The notes: generated by a model not told the origin, from the letters alone. 64,000 nucleotides of DNA from JAKPQD01 sp029572965 (GCA_035374585.1 DAOSPF010000006.1:1-64000); one strand, 5' to 3'. Positions 32,363 to 41,583 are shown, counted from the first letter of the stretch. Numbers and translations are program-made.

Positions 32363-32964
32363 GCAAGGTAACCAATATAATAGTTGTCGAAACATCATCG
32401 GTGCTTTATGAAGGGCTTGTTCAGGTTATTTCGCATGCTGGCATGCCTTTGCATATCAGGCAGGCCGGAAATATTGATGATGCTGAAAAATTTATTTGTG
32501 CTAAACCTGAAAGCCTTGTAATTGTTAATCCGGCAATAATTCAGCATAATGTAAAAAGCTTCCAATCGCTTAAGAATAATTGGGACAAAGCGCACTGGAT
32601 GGCATTGGTTTACTTGCATTATGACCAGCAGGTCCTGGGGCTTTTTGATGGTATTATTAGTATTTCGGATAGTCCAGGAACAATTATTTCTACTATTAAA
32701 AAAGTTCTTTCTTCTAAACATTCCCAAAATACTTATATTTCTGAAGATATTCTTAGTGAACGGGAAGTGGAAGTCCTGCAATTATTGGCTGTTGGGCTTT
32801 CAAACAAAGAGATTGCCGATAAACTGAGCATAAGCATTAATACTGTTATCACCCATAGGAAAAACATCTCGCAAAAGACCGGAATTAAAACTGTCTCGGG
32901 TTTGACTATCTATGCTGTTGTAAATAAGTATATTACGCTTGAAAGTGTAAAACCTATGGTTTAA
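32359..32964 (+). CDS. LuxR/NarL-type regulator with degenerate receiver
   Basis: The 201-residue protein has a C-terminal HTH: LSEREVEVLQLLAVGLSNKEIADKLSISINTVITHRKNISQKTGI. The N-terminal half follows the receiver pattern (IIVVETSSVLYEGLVQVI, then SLVIVNPAIIQ), but the acidic pocket residues are Glu/Thr and the phospho-acceptor position is Asn, so phosphorylation is unlikely. The ATGA overlap with the hemerythrin gene implies coupled translation, perhaps a diiron protein that informs this regulator. The regulon is not visible. Confidence 0.85.
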   Translation: MSKVTNIIVVETSSVLYEGLVQVISHAGMPLHIRQAGNIDDAEKFICAKPESLVIVNPAIIQHNVKSFQSLKNNWDKAHWMALVYLHYDQQVLGLFDGIISISDSPGTIISTIKKVLSSKHSQNTYISEDILSEREVEVLQLLAVGLSNKEIADKLSISINTVITHRKNISQKTGIKTVSGLTIYAVVNKYITLESVKPMV

Positions 32965-33584
32965 TATATTATTCTAAAGATAATTTATTAATTAACGTGA
33001 GTTCGATGTAAAAAATCATTTTCATTGAGTTATTCAGTAATAAGCCATTATTTCCATGCAACTTTTTTATCGAAAAAAGTTGCTCAAAAACTCTTATCGC
33101 CTTAACTCTTTCACCCTCGAAGCCTTTTAATGTTGCAATATGCAAACAAAGGAATGTTAGGCTTCTCGGCCGAAATCGAACAAAAAGGCGATGAAAAGGA
33201 ATTTTTTTCTTTTTAATGCTTCGCCTTTTTCATAGAAACGTCTCTGCTATTGGCCTGACGAAAATGGCGTTAAGAAAAAAGCTTTATCGACGAAGCGAGT
33301 TATTGCCCGGAGCCGTTGATAAAGCTTTTTTTAGCCAATTTACGTCAAGCCTTGAATTTTTGGAACTTTTGCTTCAAGGCAAAAGTTAGGAAGCTTTTGC
33401 TAATACCTGTAAATATTAGCTATGTAAGCATTCTTAGACTCTCGTTATTATAATGTTGAATTGACGTTAATTTAGCCTCCTCATTTATGATGAGGATTAT
33501 CTTTTTTTTCATCATATCTTGGTATTTCACACCTCTTGGGCCAAAGCTACTTTTGCTGTGTAAATAATTAAAACACAACAAAAA
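32965..33584. other. 620-bp intergenic region rich in hairpins
   Basis: No gene is supported here. Three inverted repeats stand out: GCAACTTTTTT/AAAAAAGTTGC (33058-33083, 4-nt loop), AAAAAGGCGA/TCGCCTTTTT (33182-33191 and 33221-33230), and AAAAAAGCTTTATC/GATAAAGCTTTTTT (33275-33288 and 33318-33331), the last extended outward by partly complementary GGCCTGACG and CGTCAAGCC. A TACTTTTG -7 box at 33548-33555 may serve the oprB-like gene. This looks like a repeat element cluster rather than an RNA gene. Confidence 0.55.
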
Positions 33585-34727
33585 ATGAAAAAGATATACA
33601 CGTTGGCTCTTTCGCTTTTCTTCGTTACATCCATCATTGCCCAAACGTCAGAAAACAATTCGGACGACCCTTTGCTGCTTGAGGCGTCTTATACCTGCGA
33701 TAACGTAAGCAACCTGGCTGGGGGTATCAAAACTGGCTATGGTTATTTGGGCATGGCTACTATACGTATTGGTTTTGATACCGAAAAAGCCGGGCTGTGG
33801 AAGGGCGGACAGCTTTTTGTCAATGCTGCAAACACTCACGGGGCAACACCTTCGGCTGATTTGCTCGGCGATATGCAGGTAGCTTCTAACATTGAGGCAG
33901 GCAACCATACATACTTGCAGGAATTTTGGCTTAAACAGGCTGTTGGCCATGTCGAACTCACTGTTGGTTTGCAGGATTTGAATGTAGAGTTTGCCAATTC
34001 TGAGCATGGCGCGTTGTTTTTGAACAGTTCGTTTGGGATTCTTCCCATTATTTCTGGCAACGTTGCAGCGCCTATTTTTCCGCTTACCTCGTTGGGCTTG
34101 ACAGCCAAGTGGAATATAACCGAAAAAACCTCATGGCTCAACGCCGCTTATGATGGCAGTCCTACGGATTTTGACTATAACCCGCACAACATTAAGTGGG
34201 AGTTTGTTTCAGGCGATGGGTTGCTGGCTATTTCTGAGTTACAGCAAAGCCTTGATATTGTTGGTTTGCCCGGAACGTATAAGTTAGGAATTTATTCACA
34301 TAGCCATATTGTCGAAAATAACTTTAATTCAACATTAGCCGACTCGTTAAACTACAACACTTTTGGGGCTTATGTTTATGCAGACCAAAAAGTATGGGCG
34401 CAGGCCGAACGAAGCCTTGGATTTTTTGTTCAGGCAGGTTATAGCCCCTCTAAAATCAGCGTCAATAATGCGTATATTGGCATAGGGGCCAACCTGACCG
34501 GGATGTTGAGCAAAGCTAAAGATGATGTGCTTGGTCTGGCTGTTGCCCACGAAAACTTTAACAATGGCTTAGGTAGCGAAACCACGATAGAACTGACCTG
34601 GCAAAAACAGTTGTTCAGAAACATTTTTATACAGCCTGATTTACAATATATCATTAAGCCTTCCGGTAAAAATAGTGGCTTAGAAAATTGTTTGGCTGGA
34701 ATTATCAGACTTGGTTTGGCTTTTTAG
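33585..34727 (+). CDS. OprB-like carbohydrate porin
   Basis: This 380-residue protein has a signal peptide (cleavage near IAQT) and a beta-barrel body resembling carbohydrate-selective OprB porins: LEASYTCDNVSNLAGGIKTG, IRIGFDTEKAGLWKGGQLFVNAANTHG, GDMQVASNIEAGNHTYLQEFWLKQ and a C-terminal YIIKPSGKNSGLENCLAGIIRLGLAF ending in aromatic Phe. It would let sugars or other small solutes through the outer membrane. A -7-like box TACTTTTG lies about 30 bp upstream of the ATG. There is no clear link with its neighbours. Confidence 0.85.
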   Translation: MKKIYTLALSLFFVTSIIAQTSENNSDDPLLLEASYTCDNVSNLAGGIKTGYGYLGMATIRIGFDTEKAGLWKGGQLFVNAANTHGATPSADLLGDMQVASNIEAGNHTYLQEFWLKQAVGHVELTVGLQDLNVEFANSEHGALFLNSSFGILPIISGNVAAPIFPLTSLGLTAKWNITEKTSWLNAAYDGSPTDFDYNPHNIKWEFVSGDGLLAISELQQSLDIVGLPGTYKLGIYSHSHIVENNFNSTLADSLNYNTFGAYVYADQKVWAQAERSLGFFVQAGYSPSKISVNNAYIGIGANLTGMLSKAKDDVLGLAVAHENFNNGLGSETTIELTWQKQLFRNIFIQPDLQYIIKPSGKNSGLENCLAGIIRLGLAF

Positions 34728-35018
34728 TTAATCGATATTTTTAATAACTCGAAATAATTCTTGATTAATAATGACTCATTGAAATTAGGTTTATGAATGT
34801 TATTATAGCAATGACTTTGAAATAATGGCTGCGAAGCAGACAAATAGATATTCCTTATTTTGGCTGTGAACTGTCTGAACGAATCCGATAGGCGGAGTGA
34901 GTTTTCACAGCCAGTCTTTTTTGGTTTCTTTTTTTGACAAAAAAAAGAAACAATTGAATAACAGAATATTAGTCTATTACTGCAGTTCTATAGTTGAACT
35001 CTCGTTAAACAATATATA
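34728..35018. other. Intergenic region with nested inverted repeats before feoAB
   Basis: No gene. TGGCTGTGAA (34861-34870) and TTCACAGCCA (34904-34913) form a perfect 10-bp inverted repeat, and GTTTCTTTTTTTG / CAAAAAAAAGAAAC (34924-34951) a second one. A small CTGC-GAA-GCAG hairpin lies at 34829-34839. No Fur box was recognised. Confidence 0.5.
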
Positions 35019-37484
35019 ATGCAATTATCAGAATTAACAAATAATCAGCAGGCCGTAATTGCCAAAGTATCTGGTCACGGCGCTTTTCGCAAACGTATTA
35101 CCGAAATGGGCTTTGTCCGTGGCAAAATGGTGAAAGTAATCAAAAATGCCCCGCTACAAGACCCTATTGAATATGAAATTATGGGTTATAACGTGTCGTT
35201 GCGTCGTAGCGAAGCTGCATTAATTGAGGTTGTCCGTGAAGAAGGAGCGGAAACAATCGTCCAGTCAGGTTTTGAAGGAACAATAGTTGACGATCGCCTC
35301 AAAATTTCGCTAAAAGAAAAGGGTAATACTATCCATGTGGCATTGGTAGGGAATCCCAATAGTGGCAAAACCACTTTGTTCAACCATGCCTCGGGTTCGC
35401 ACGAAAGAGTGGGTAACTATGGCGGTGTTACGGTAGATGCCAAAGAAGCTTATATTGCTTTTGAAGACTATCAGTTGAAAGTGACCGACCTGCCCGGCAC
35501 GTATTCCATCACCGAATATACGCCCGAAGAGCTTTTTGTGCGTAACCATATTGCTGAGAAGATGCCCGATGTTGTGGTCAATGTGATTGATGCTTCCAAC
35601 CTTGAGCGTAATTTATTCCTCACCACACAGCTTATCGACATGAATATCAAAGTGGTTATCGCCCTCAATATGTATGATGAGCTGGAACAAAAAGGCATTT
35701 CGCTTGATGATGATGCCCTGGGTAGGATGCTTGGAATACCCATAATTCCTACTGTTGCTGTGAAAGGGCAGGGAATAATCGCGCTGATTGCAAAAATAGT
35801 GGAAGTGTATGAAGACAGAGACCCGGTGGTACGGCATATTCATATAAACTATGGCAATACTATTGAAGATTCAATTGCCCGTATCCAGGCTGAGTTGAAG
35901 AAAAGTAAAGAGTTGACCGACCGCTTTTCGACCCGCTATTTGGCTATTAAGCTTATTGAAAACGACAAAGCCACGCTCAGTCAGCTTAAAAGCTTTTTTA
36001 ATTTTGAAAATATTGAAAAAATAAGCCAGGCTGAGATACAGAAGCTCGAAAAAGAGTACCACGAGAAATCAGAAACGGTGATTGCCGATGCTAAATATGG
36101 CTTTATTGCTGGGGCTTTGCGCGAAACTTGTTCAGGTTGTGCTGAAAATACAACCAACAAGAAATGGAATGTTGATTTTCTGCTAACCCACAAATACTGG
36201 GGATTCCCTATTTTCTTCTTTTTCATGTGGCTAATGTTTCAGGCTACTTTTTCACTGGGCAGCATCCCAATGGATTGGATTGACGCAGGCATAGCCTTTA
36301 TTGGAAGCCAGTTGGGTAATCTGCTTCCCGAAGGAGCCGTGCACGACCTCCTTATTGATGGCATCATTGGCGGGGTAGGAGGGGTTATTATATTTCTTCC
36401 CAATATCCTCATCTTGTTTTTCTTCATCTCACTGATGGAAGATACAGGCTATATGGCCCGTGTTTCCTTTATCATGGACAAACTTATGCACAAGATTGGC
36501 CTGCATGGCAAGTCTTTCATTCCTTTGCTGATGGGGTTTGGGTGCAATGTTCCAGCTGTAATGGCTACCCGTACGCTCGAAAATCGCAAAGACCGCATAA
36601 TGACTATGCTCATCACCCCGTTTATGTCGTGTAGTGCACGTTTGCCGGTTTATGTGCTGATCATTTCTGCTTTCTTCCCTAAAAACCAGGGATTGGTGTT
36701 GTTTTCGGTTTATTTTATCGGAATTATCCTGGCTGTGCTGATTGCGCTATTGTTGAAGAAGACATTATTTGCAAAGCAGGACGTCCCTTTTGTAATGGAA
36801 CTACCACCATACAGGGTCCCTACATTGAAGAACACTTCAAAACACATGTGGTTCAAGGGCTCACAATACATACATAAAATGGGTACGGTTATTCTCATGG
36901 CTTCCATTCTTATCTGGGCATTGAGTTATTATCCCCGAAATGTTCAGTATGCTGTGAATTATGATGAACAGATTGAACAAATTACAGCAAATGCCACTTT
37001 GGCTGATTCAGTGAAAGAATCGAACATAGCTCAGGTTGAACTAATGAAAGTTGGAGAGCATCAGGAACAGTCATATATTGGTCGTTTAGGAAGGTTTATT
37101 GAACCTGCAATTCAGCCGTTGGGTTTCGATTGGAAAATTGGTATCAGCATTCTTACCGGCCTTGCAGCCAAAGAGATTGTTATAGGCTCCATGGGCGTGC
37201 TATACCAGGCAGACCAGGAGGCCGATGAAAACTCAGGCAGTTTGATTGAGAAACTACAACAACAGGAGCATAGCAGTGGCGAGCTGAAAGGCCAGAAAGT
37301 GTTTACACCTTTGGTCGCTTTTGGGTTTATGTTGTTTGTGCTCATTTATTTTCCTTGTGTAGCTGTTATTGCAGCTATTAAGAAGGAGTCGAGCTGGGGA
37401 TGGGCTGTATTTACAATGTTTTATACCACAGCAATTGCTTGGTTAGTAGCATTTGCAAATTATCAGATTGGAAGTTTGTTTTAA
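35019..37484 (+). CDS. feoB: FeoA-FeoB fusion, ferrous iron transporter
   Basis: The 821-residue protein begins with a FeoA SH3-like domain (residues 1-75: MQLSELTNNQQAVIAKVSGH, RITEMGFVRGKMV) fused to FeoB. The G domain follows: HVALVGNPNSGKTTLFNHASG (G1), GVTVDAKE (G2), TDLPGTYSITEYTPEE (G3), ALNMYDELEQKG (G4). The membrane part has two gate domains with conserved FGCNVPAVMATRTL and SCSARLPVYVLIISAFF. It imports Fe(II) across the inner membrane. The N-terminal FeoA fusion is common in Bacteroidota. Between the G domain and the first helix lies CSGCAEN. The small Cys-rich gene downstream is its usual companion. Confidence 0.96.
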   Translation: MQLSELTNNQQAVIAKVSGHGAFRKRITEMGFVRGKMVKVIKNAPLQDPIEYEIMGYNVSLRRSEAALIEVVREEGAETIVQSGFEGTIVDDRLKISLKEKGNTIHVALVGNPNSGKTTLFNHASGSHERVGNYGGVTVDAKEAYIAFEDYQLKVTDLPGTYSITEYTPEELFVRNHIAEKMPDVVVNVIDASNLERNLFLTTQLIDMNIKVVIALNMYDELEQKGISLDDDALGRMLGIPIIPTVAVKGQGIIALIAKIVEVYEDRDPVVRHIHINYGNTIEDSIARIQAELKKSKELTDRFSTRYLAIKLIENDKATLSQLKSFFNFENIEKISQAEIQKLEKEYHEKSETVIADAKYGFIAGALRETCSGCAENTTNKKWNVDFLLTHKYWGFPIFFFFMWLMFQATFSLGSIPMDWIDAGIAFIGSQLGNLLPEGAVHDLLIDGIIGGVGGVIIFLPNILILFFFISLMEDTGYMARVSFIMDKLMHKIGLHGKSFIPLLMGFGCNVPAVMATRTLENRKDRIMTMLITPFMSCSARLPVYVLIISAFFPKNQGLVLFSVYFIGIILAVLIALLLKKTLFAKQDVPFVMELPPYRVPTLKNTSKHMWFKGSQYIHKMGTVILMASILIWALSYYPRNVQYAVNYDEQIEQITANATLADSVKESNIAQVELMKVGEHQEQSYIGRLGRFIEPAIQPLGFDWKIGISILTGLAAKEIVIGSMGVLYQADQEADENSGSLIEKLQQQEHSSGELKGQKVFTPLVAFGFMLFVLIYFPCVAVIAAIKKESSWGWAVFTMFYTTAIAWLVAFANYQIGSLF

Positions 37485-37555
37485 TATTATAAAGTTCTTT
37501 AATTAAGTGACTACACCCTATTAATTTTGATTACTGTTTGTTCAGTGATGCAAAT

Positions 37556-37590
37556 CCCCTCCTTTATAAGGAGGGGTAGGGGTGGTTTTT
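37556..37590 (+). repeat. CCCCTCC...GGAGGGG repeat element, copy 2
   Basis: CCCCTCC-TTTATAA-GGAGGGG is a perfect 7-bp hairpin followed by TAGGGGTGGTT. It is placed between feoB and the small Cys-rich gene. It is the cleanest of the three copies. Confidence 0.6.
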
Positions 37591-37608
37591 ATTAAATTTT
37601 AAAAAAAT

Positions 37609-37791
37609 ATGATACAAAACATTATTGTCTTAATGATTGTTTTTACTACAGTAGCCTATATTATTTATGCCATTGGGCGTTCATTTAAAACAAAGAAAAC
37701 ATGTAATTGCGATGGATGCAGCGGCTGTGACTTAAAAGCAATAGTAAAAGCTAAAGAATTACGAACATTGAAAATAGTCAAAAATAAATAG
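37609..37791 (+). CDS. FeoB-associated Cys-rich membrane peptide
   Basis: This is a 60-residue peptide with one membrane helix (IIVLMIVFTTVAYIIYAIG) followed by a cytoplasmic tail bearing TCNCDGCSGCDLKAI, four cysteines. This matches the FeoB-associated Cys-rich membrane protein family, which stands where FeoC is found in enterobacteria. It may bind Fe(II) or an Fe-S cluster and assist FeoB. It lies 2 bp before the cation transporter gene. Confidence 0.85.
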   Translation: MIQNIIVLMIVFTTVAYIIYAIGRSFKTKKTCNCDGCSGCDLKAIVKAKELRTLKIVKNK

Positions 37792-37793
37792 AA

Positions 37794-38429
37794 ATGGATA
37801 AAAAGTATTTTAAATATGCTTTATGGTTAGCTGTATTTACGGTGGCTTATAACATAATTGAAGGTGTGGTGTCGGTTTGGTTAGGGGCAGGAGATGAAAC
37901 CCTTGCATTGCTTGGCTTTGGAGTGGACAGTTTTATTGAAGTTGTTTCTGGTATAGGAATCTTGCAAATGATACTCCGTATTCAGAATAATCCCGACAAA
38001 CCACGAGGTCGCTTCGAGATAACCGCTTTGCGCATAACGGGTTGGGGTTTTTATGTACTTGCTGTTGGTTTATTTGTTGGGGCTGCACTTAATATTTATC
38101 AGGGACATAAGCCTGAAACCACATTTTGGGGCTTTGTGATTTCTGCAATCTCCATTATTGTGATGCTTTGGTTGTATAAGTCGAAGGTAAAATATGGTAA
38201 AAAGCTCAATTCAGAGGCTATTATAGCAGATGGCCGATGCACCTTGGTTTGCATTTATATGTCTGTAATACTTCTAATATCAAGTATTGTATATGAATTT
38301 ACCGGCTTTGGCTGGATTGATGCCCTTGGCGCTATTGGCCTTGCATGGTTTTCCTATTCTGAAGGAAAAGAAGCCATGGAAAAAGCTAAAGGAAAAGAAT
38401 GCTGCTGTTGCGGGCATGATAATTGTTAA
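37794..38429 (+). CDS. CDF-like cation transporter with Cys-rich C-terminus
   Basis: This 211-residue protein has six membrane helices, with LLGFGVDSFIEVVSGIGILQMILR near residue 40, which resembles the CDF metal-binding helix (HxxxD-like acidic residues), and LNSEAIIADGRCTLVCIYMSVILLISS later. It ends KGKECCCCGHDNC, a cluster of five Cys and one His likely to bind a metal. It lies 2 bp after the FeoB-associated peptide and is probably in the same transcript. Iron or another divalent cation is the likely substrate, not proven. Confidence 0.82.
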   Translation: MDKKYFKYALWLAVFTVAYNIIEGVVSVWLGAGDETLALLGFGVDSFIEVVSGIGILQMILRIQNNPDKPRGRFEITALRITGWGFYVLAVGLFVGAALNIYQGHKPETTFWGFVISAISIIVMLWLYKSKVKYGKKLNSEAIIADGRCTLVCIYMSVILLISSIVYEFTGFGWIDALGAIGLAWFSYSEGKEAMEKAKGKECCCCGHDNC

Positions 38430-38517
38430 GCTCTAATATATTTCTACATTTGGAGAAATACAATTCTTTCATTTCTTTTGTATTTCAATTAGTCATTCGT
38501 AATTCGTCATTGAATTT

Positions 38518-38934
38518 ATGCCCATCACCGAAAAAACCGAAACGGAATTTGAATTTCGTACCAGCCGCAGCTCTGGTGCCGGAGGACAGAATGTCAATAA
38601 GGTAGAGACAAGGGTTGAACTATGGTTCAATATTCTGCAATCCACATCTTTGACAGATAATGAAAAAATGTTGATTTCAGAGCGTTTGTCTGCCAAACTT
38701 ACTAAAGACGGCTGGCTTCGGGTGGTTTCGCAAAATGAGCGTTCGCAACTGGCCAATAAAAAGCGGGCAATTGCCAAGTTTTATCATATCATGGAGCAGG
38801 CATTATGGGTTGATGTTACCCGGGTTGCTACCCGTCCTACACGTGCTTCTAAATTGAAAAAAAAGGAAGCAAAGATCAAACACTCCTCAGTAAAGAAGGC
38901 TCGTTCAAAAGATTGGAGTAAGGAAAGGGAATAA
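38518..38934 (+). CDS. arfB: Peptidyl-tRNA hydrolase ArfB (ribosome rescue)
   Basis: This 138-residue protein has the release-factor GGQ loop as SRSSGAGGQNVNKVETRVEL near residue 19 and a long basic C-terminal tail (ASKLKKKEAKIKHSSVKKARSKDWSKERE, described here only in part: Lys-rich residues 108-138) that enters the empty mRNA channel. ArfB/YaeJ frees ribosomes stalled without a stop codon. Length matches the family. It stands alone between the iron cluster and hrpB. Confidence 0.93.
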   Translation: MPITEKTETEFEFRTSRSSGAGGQNVNKVETRVELWFNILQSTSLTDNEKMLISERLSAKLTKDGWLRVVSQNERSQLANKKRAIAKFYHIMEQALWVDVTRVATRPTRASKLKKKEAKIKHSSVKKARSKDWSKERE

Positions 38935-38960
38935 ACAGCAGTTAGTTATTGCTTTTCTTT

Positions 38961-38990
38961 TCTCTCCTTTACAAGGAGGGGTTGGGGTGG
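38961..38990 (+). repeat. CTCTCC...GGAGGGG repeat element, copy 3
   Basis: CTCTCCTTTACAAGGAGGGG is followed by TTGGGGTGGT, a diverged form of the element at 37556. It lies between arfB and hrpB. Confidence 0.55.
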
Positions 38991-39036
38991 TATTTAATAA
39001 TTCACTATTTTTGCTCCTTCAAAATTTATAAAAACC

Positions 39037-41517
39037 TTGTCATTCAATCCGTTTAGCATAGATTTGCCTATTACAGAGGTTTTAAAAGCTGTAAAAGATT
39101 CGCTTTCAAAAGAAAATACGCTTATTGTTAGTGCTCCTCCAGGGGCAGGGAAAAGTACATTGCTCCCTTTGGCCTTGTTGGATGAACCTTGGCTTGAAGG
39201 CCGTAAGATAATCATGCTTGAGCCCCGTCGTTTGGCAGCTCGCACCATTGCAGCCCGCATGGCTTCGCTTTTGGGTGAAGAAGTTGGGCAAACGGTCGGT
39301 TACCGCATACGGTTTGACAATTGCACCAGCGAAAAGACCCGTATAGAGGTCATTACCGAAGGGATACTCTCGCAGATGATTATTTCGGACAATACACTCG
39401 AAGGGGTAGGGGCGGTGCTGTTTGATGAGTTTCACGAAAGGAGCATATTTGCAGATGTTGCCATGGCGCTTTGCCGCGAGACACAAAATATCCTGCGTCC
39501 CGATTTGCGTATGGTTGTCATGTCTGCTACACTCGATATTCCAAACTTTCAAACAGTACTCAAAGCTCCGGTTATTGAGAGTAAAGGGAAACAATTTCCG
39601 GTAGAGATTGTCTATACTGGCACACACGACTTGATGATGCTCCCCGAACTTGCTGCCCGGACTGTTGCAAAAGCTGTGTCTTCGCACCCGGGTGATGCGT
39701 TGGTGTTTTTGCCCGGTGAAGCTGAAATTCGCAAGTGCGAAGAGATCCTGAAAGGTGAACTTCGGGATTTTGCCATTCATCCTTTGTACGGACAGCTTAC
39801 CCAGTCGGAACAAAACAGCGCTATTGTTCCCAATAAATTTGGAAAACGTAAGATTGTGCTGGCAACTTCCATTGCCGAAACGAGTTTGACCATTCAGGGG
39901 ATTAAAATAGTCGTGGATTCTGGCTTTGGCCGTACTTCAAAGTTTGACCCTAAGACTGGTCTGACACGTTTAGAAACTGTTGCTATCTCAAAAGATTCTG
40001 CCGATCAGCGTGCCGGACGTGCAGGGCGTTTAAGTGCCGGCGTTTGTTACCGCATGTGGTCTAAAGCTACGCAGGAAAACATGCGAGGGCATCGTGTCCC
40101 CGAAATCATGGAAGCTGACCTTACTTCGCTGGTACTCGATATGGCTGAGTTTGGCATTATTGACATACAGCAGTTGACATGGCTTACTCCTCCTCCTAAA
40201 AGTGCCATATCGCAGGCTACAGAGTTATTGCACGAACTGGAGGCTTTGGAACATGGCCGTATTACCGAACAAGGACGCAAGATGCACCGGTTGCCATGCC
40301 ACCCGCGTATTGCCCACCTGCTGTTAAAGGCCGAAGAAACGCATTTGCTTGCCCTGGCTACTGATTTGGCCGCTGTGCTCGAAGAACGTGACCCGCTTTC
40401 GCGTGATGCAGGTATTGATATTAATGTACGTATTGAAACACTAAGGAGACAGCGTAGTCAGCAACGCATTCAAAGAAATTTTGCGCGTATCGAACAGGTT
40501 GCTTCTACTTATCGCAGGTTGTTCAATATTGAGGCGGATAATGATTCGCATAACCCTTACGATACAGGCTTTTTATTAACCTTTGCTTATCCCGAACGTA
40601 TTGCCTGTGCCCGCCCGGGTAACAATGCCCAGTTTCAGTTGTCCAACGGGGCTATTGCTATGGCCGGGCATAAGGACGACCTGGCTCACGAGTCGTGGCT
40701 GGCTGTGGCACACCTCGATGCCCGTGATGGCATGGGGAAGATATTCCTTGCAGCCCCGCTTAATCCCAAAGACCTTGCCCCTTTGGTAAAGGAACAGGAG
40801 GTTATCACTTGGGATACCCGTAAAGGTGGGCTTGTAGCTACTAAAGACCTTAAAATAGGTAATATTGTCCTTCAATCAAAACCATTGCCTGAGCCTGACG
40901 AAGAACATAAAGTACTTGCCATATCGGAGGCTATAAAAAAGGAAGGAGAGGCGTTGCTCAACTTCGACGATGCTTTTACCAATTGGCAAAACCGAGTGTT
41001 AAGCCTTCGCAAATGGCGTCCGCAGGAAGCCTGGCCTGATGTAAGCACAACAACACTGCTTGTGACCAACTATACATGGCTTGCCCCTCATTTGTCGCAG
41101 GTGAAAAAGACCGAGGATTTGAAAAAAATGAATTTGGTAGAAATTCTTCAGGCTCAGCTCGACTGGGAAAAACAGGCTGCGCTTGATAAGCTTGCCCCAA
41201 CCAGGATAGAAGTCCCAAGCGGTTCAAAAGTTGCCATCCAGTATCAGGCCAATGGCGACAACCCTATCCTTGCAGTGCGCTTGCAGGAAGTGTTTGGCCT
41301 GGCCGATACTCCGCTTATCAACGAAGGCCGGACACCTTTGGTCTTGCACCTCTTATCTCCCGGATTTAAACCGGTACAGATAACCTCTGACTTACGAAGC
41401 TTCTGGAACAATGCTTATTTCGAGGTAAAGAAAGACCTCCGTGCCAGGTACCCCAAGCATTCATGGCCCGACGACCCTTGGACAGCCCAAGCGTTGAGGG
41501 GAATAAAAAAGAAATAA
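39037..41517 (+). CDS. hrpB: ATP-dependent helicase HrpB
   Basis: The protein (826 residues) starts at a TTG; the encoded SFNPFSIDLPITEVLKA matches the usual N-terminus and no nearer ATG exists. Helicase motifs are APPGAGKST (I), DEFHERS (II, a DEFH form), MSATLD (III), TSIAETSLTIQGIKIVVDSG (V) and DQRAGRAGR (VI). The C-terminal third is the HrpB_C domain with the YPKHSWPDDPWTA ending. HrpB is a DEAH/DExH RNA helicase-like protein of unclear substrate. The use of TTG is the only oddity. Confidence 0.93.
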   Translation: MSFNPFSIDLPITEVLKAVKDSLSKENTLIVSAPPGAGKSTLLPLALLDEPWLEGRKIIMLEPRRLAARTIAARMASLLGEEVGQTVGYRIRFDNCTSEKTRIEVITEGILSQMIISDNTLEGVGAVLFDEFHERSIFADVAMALCRETQNILRPDLRMVVMSATLDIPNFQTVLKAPVIESKGKQFPVEIVYTGTHDLMMLPELAARTVAKAVSSHPGDALVFLPGEAEIRKCEEILKGELRDFAIHPLYGQLTQSEQNSAIVPNKFGKRKIVLATSIAETSLTIQGIKIVVDSGFGRTSKFDPKTGLTRLETVAISKDSADQRAGRAGRLSAGVCYRMWSKATQENMRGHRVPEIMEADLTSLVLDMAEFGIIDIQQLTWLTPPPKSAISQATELLHELEALEHGRITEQGRKMHRLPCHPRIAHLLLKAEETHLLALATDLAAVLEERDPLSRDAGIDINVRIETLRRQRSQQRIQRNFARIEQVASTYRRLFNIEADNDSHNPYDTGFLLTFAYPERIACARPGNNAQFQLSNGAIAMAGHKDDLAHESWLAVAHLDARDGMGKIFLAAPLNPKDLAPLVKEQEVITWDTRKGGLVATKDLKIGNIVLQSKPLPEPDEEHKVLAISEAIKKEGEALLNFDDAFTNWQNRVLSLRKWRPQEAWPDVSTTTLLVTNYTWLAPHLSQVKKTEDLKKMNLVEILQAQLDWEKQAALDKLAPTRIEVPSGSKVAIQYQANGDNPILAVRLQEVFGLADTPLINEGRTPLVLHLLSPGFKPVQITSDLRSFWNNAYFEVKKDLRARYPKHSWPDDPWTAQALRGIKKK

Positions 41518-41583
41518 AACTTTGTTTACTTGTTTTATGAAGTCAACTTCTTTTGATTTGAGGAAAAATTTCTAACGTTGTAT

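Noticed and set aside
33420..33644. Minus-strand ORF of 74 codons before the oprB-like gene
   Set aside because: It overlaps the oprB start and its likely promoter, has no recognisable family and lies in hairpin-rich DNA.
34728..35018. Possible Fur box before feoAB
   Set aside because: No GATAATGATAATCATTATC-like inverted repeat was found; only unrelated hairpins are present.
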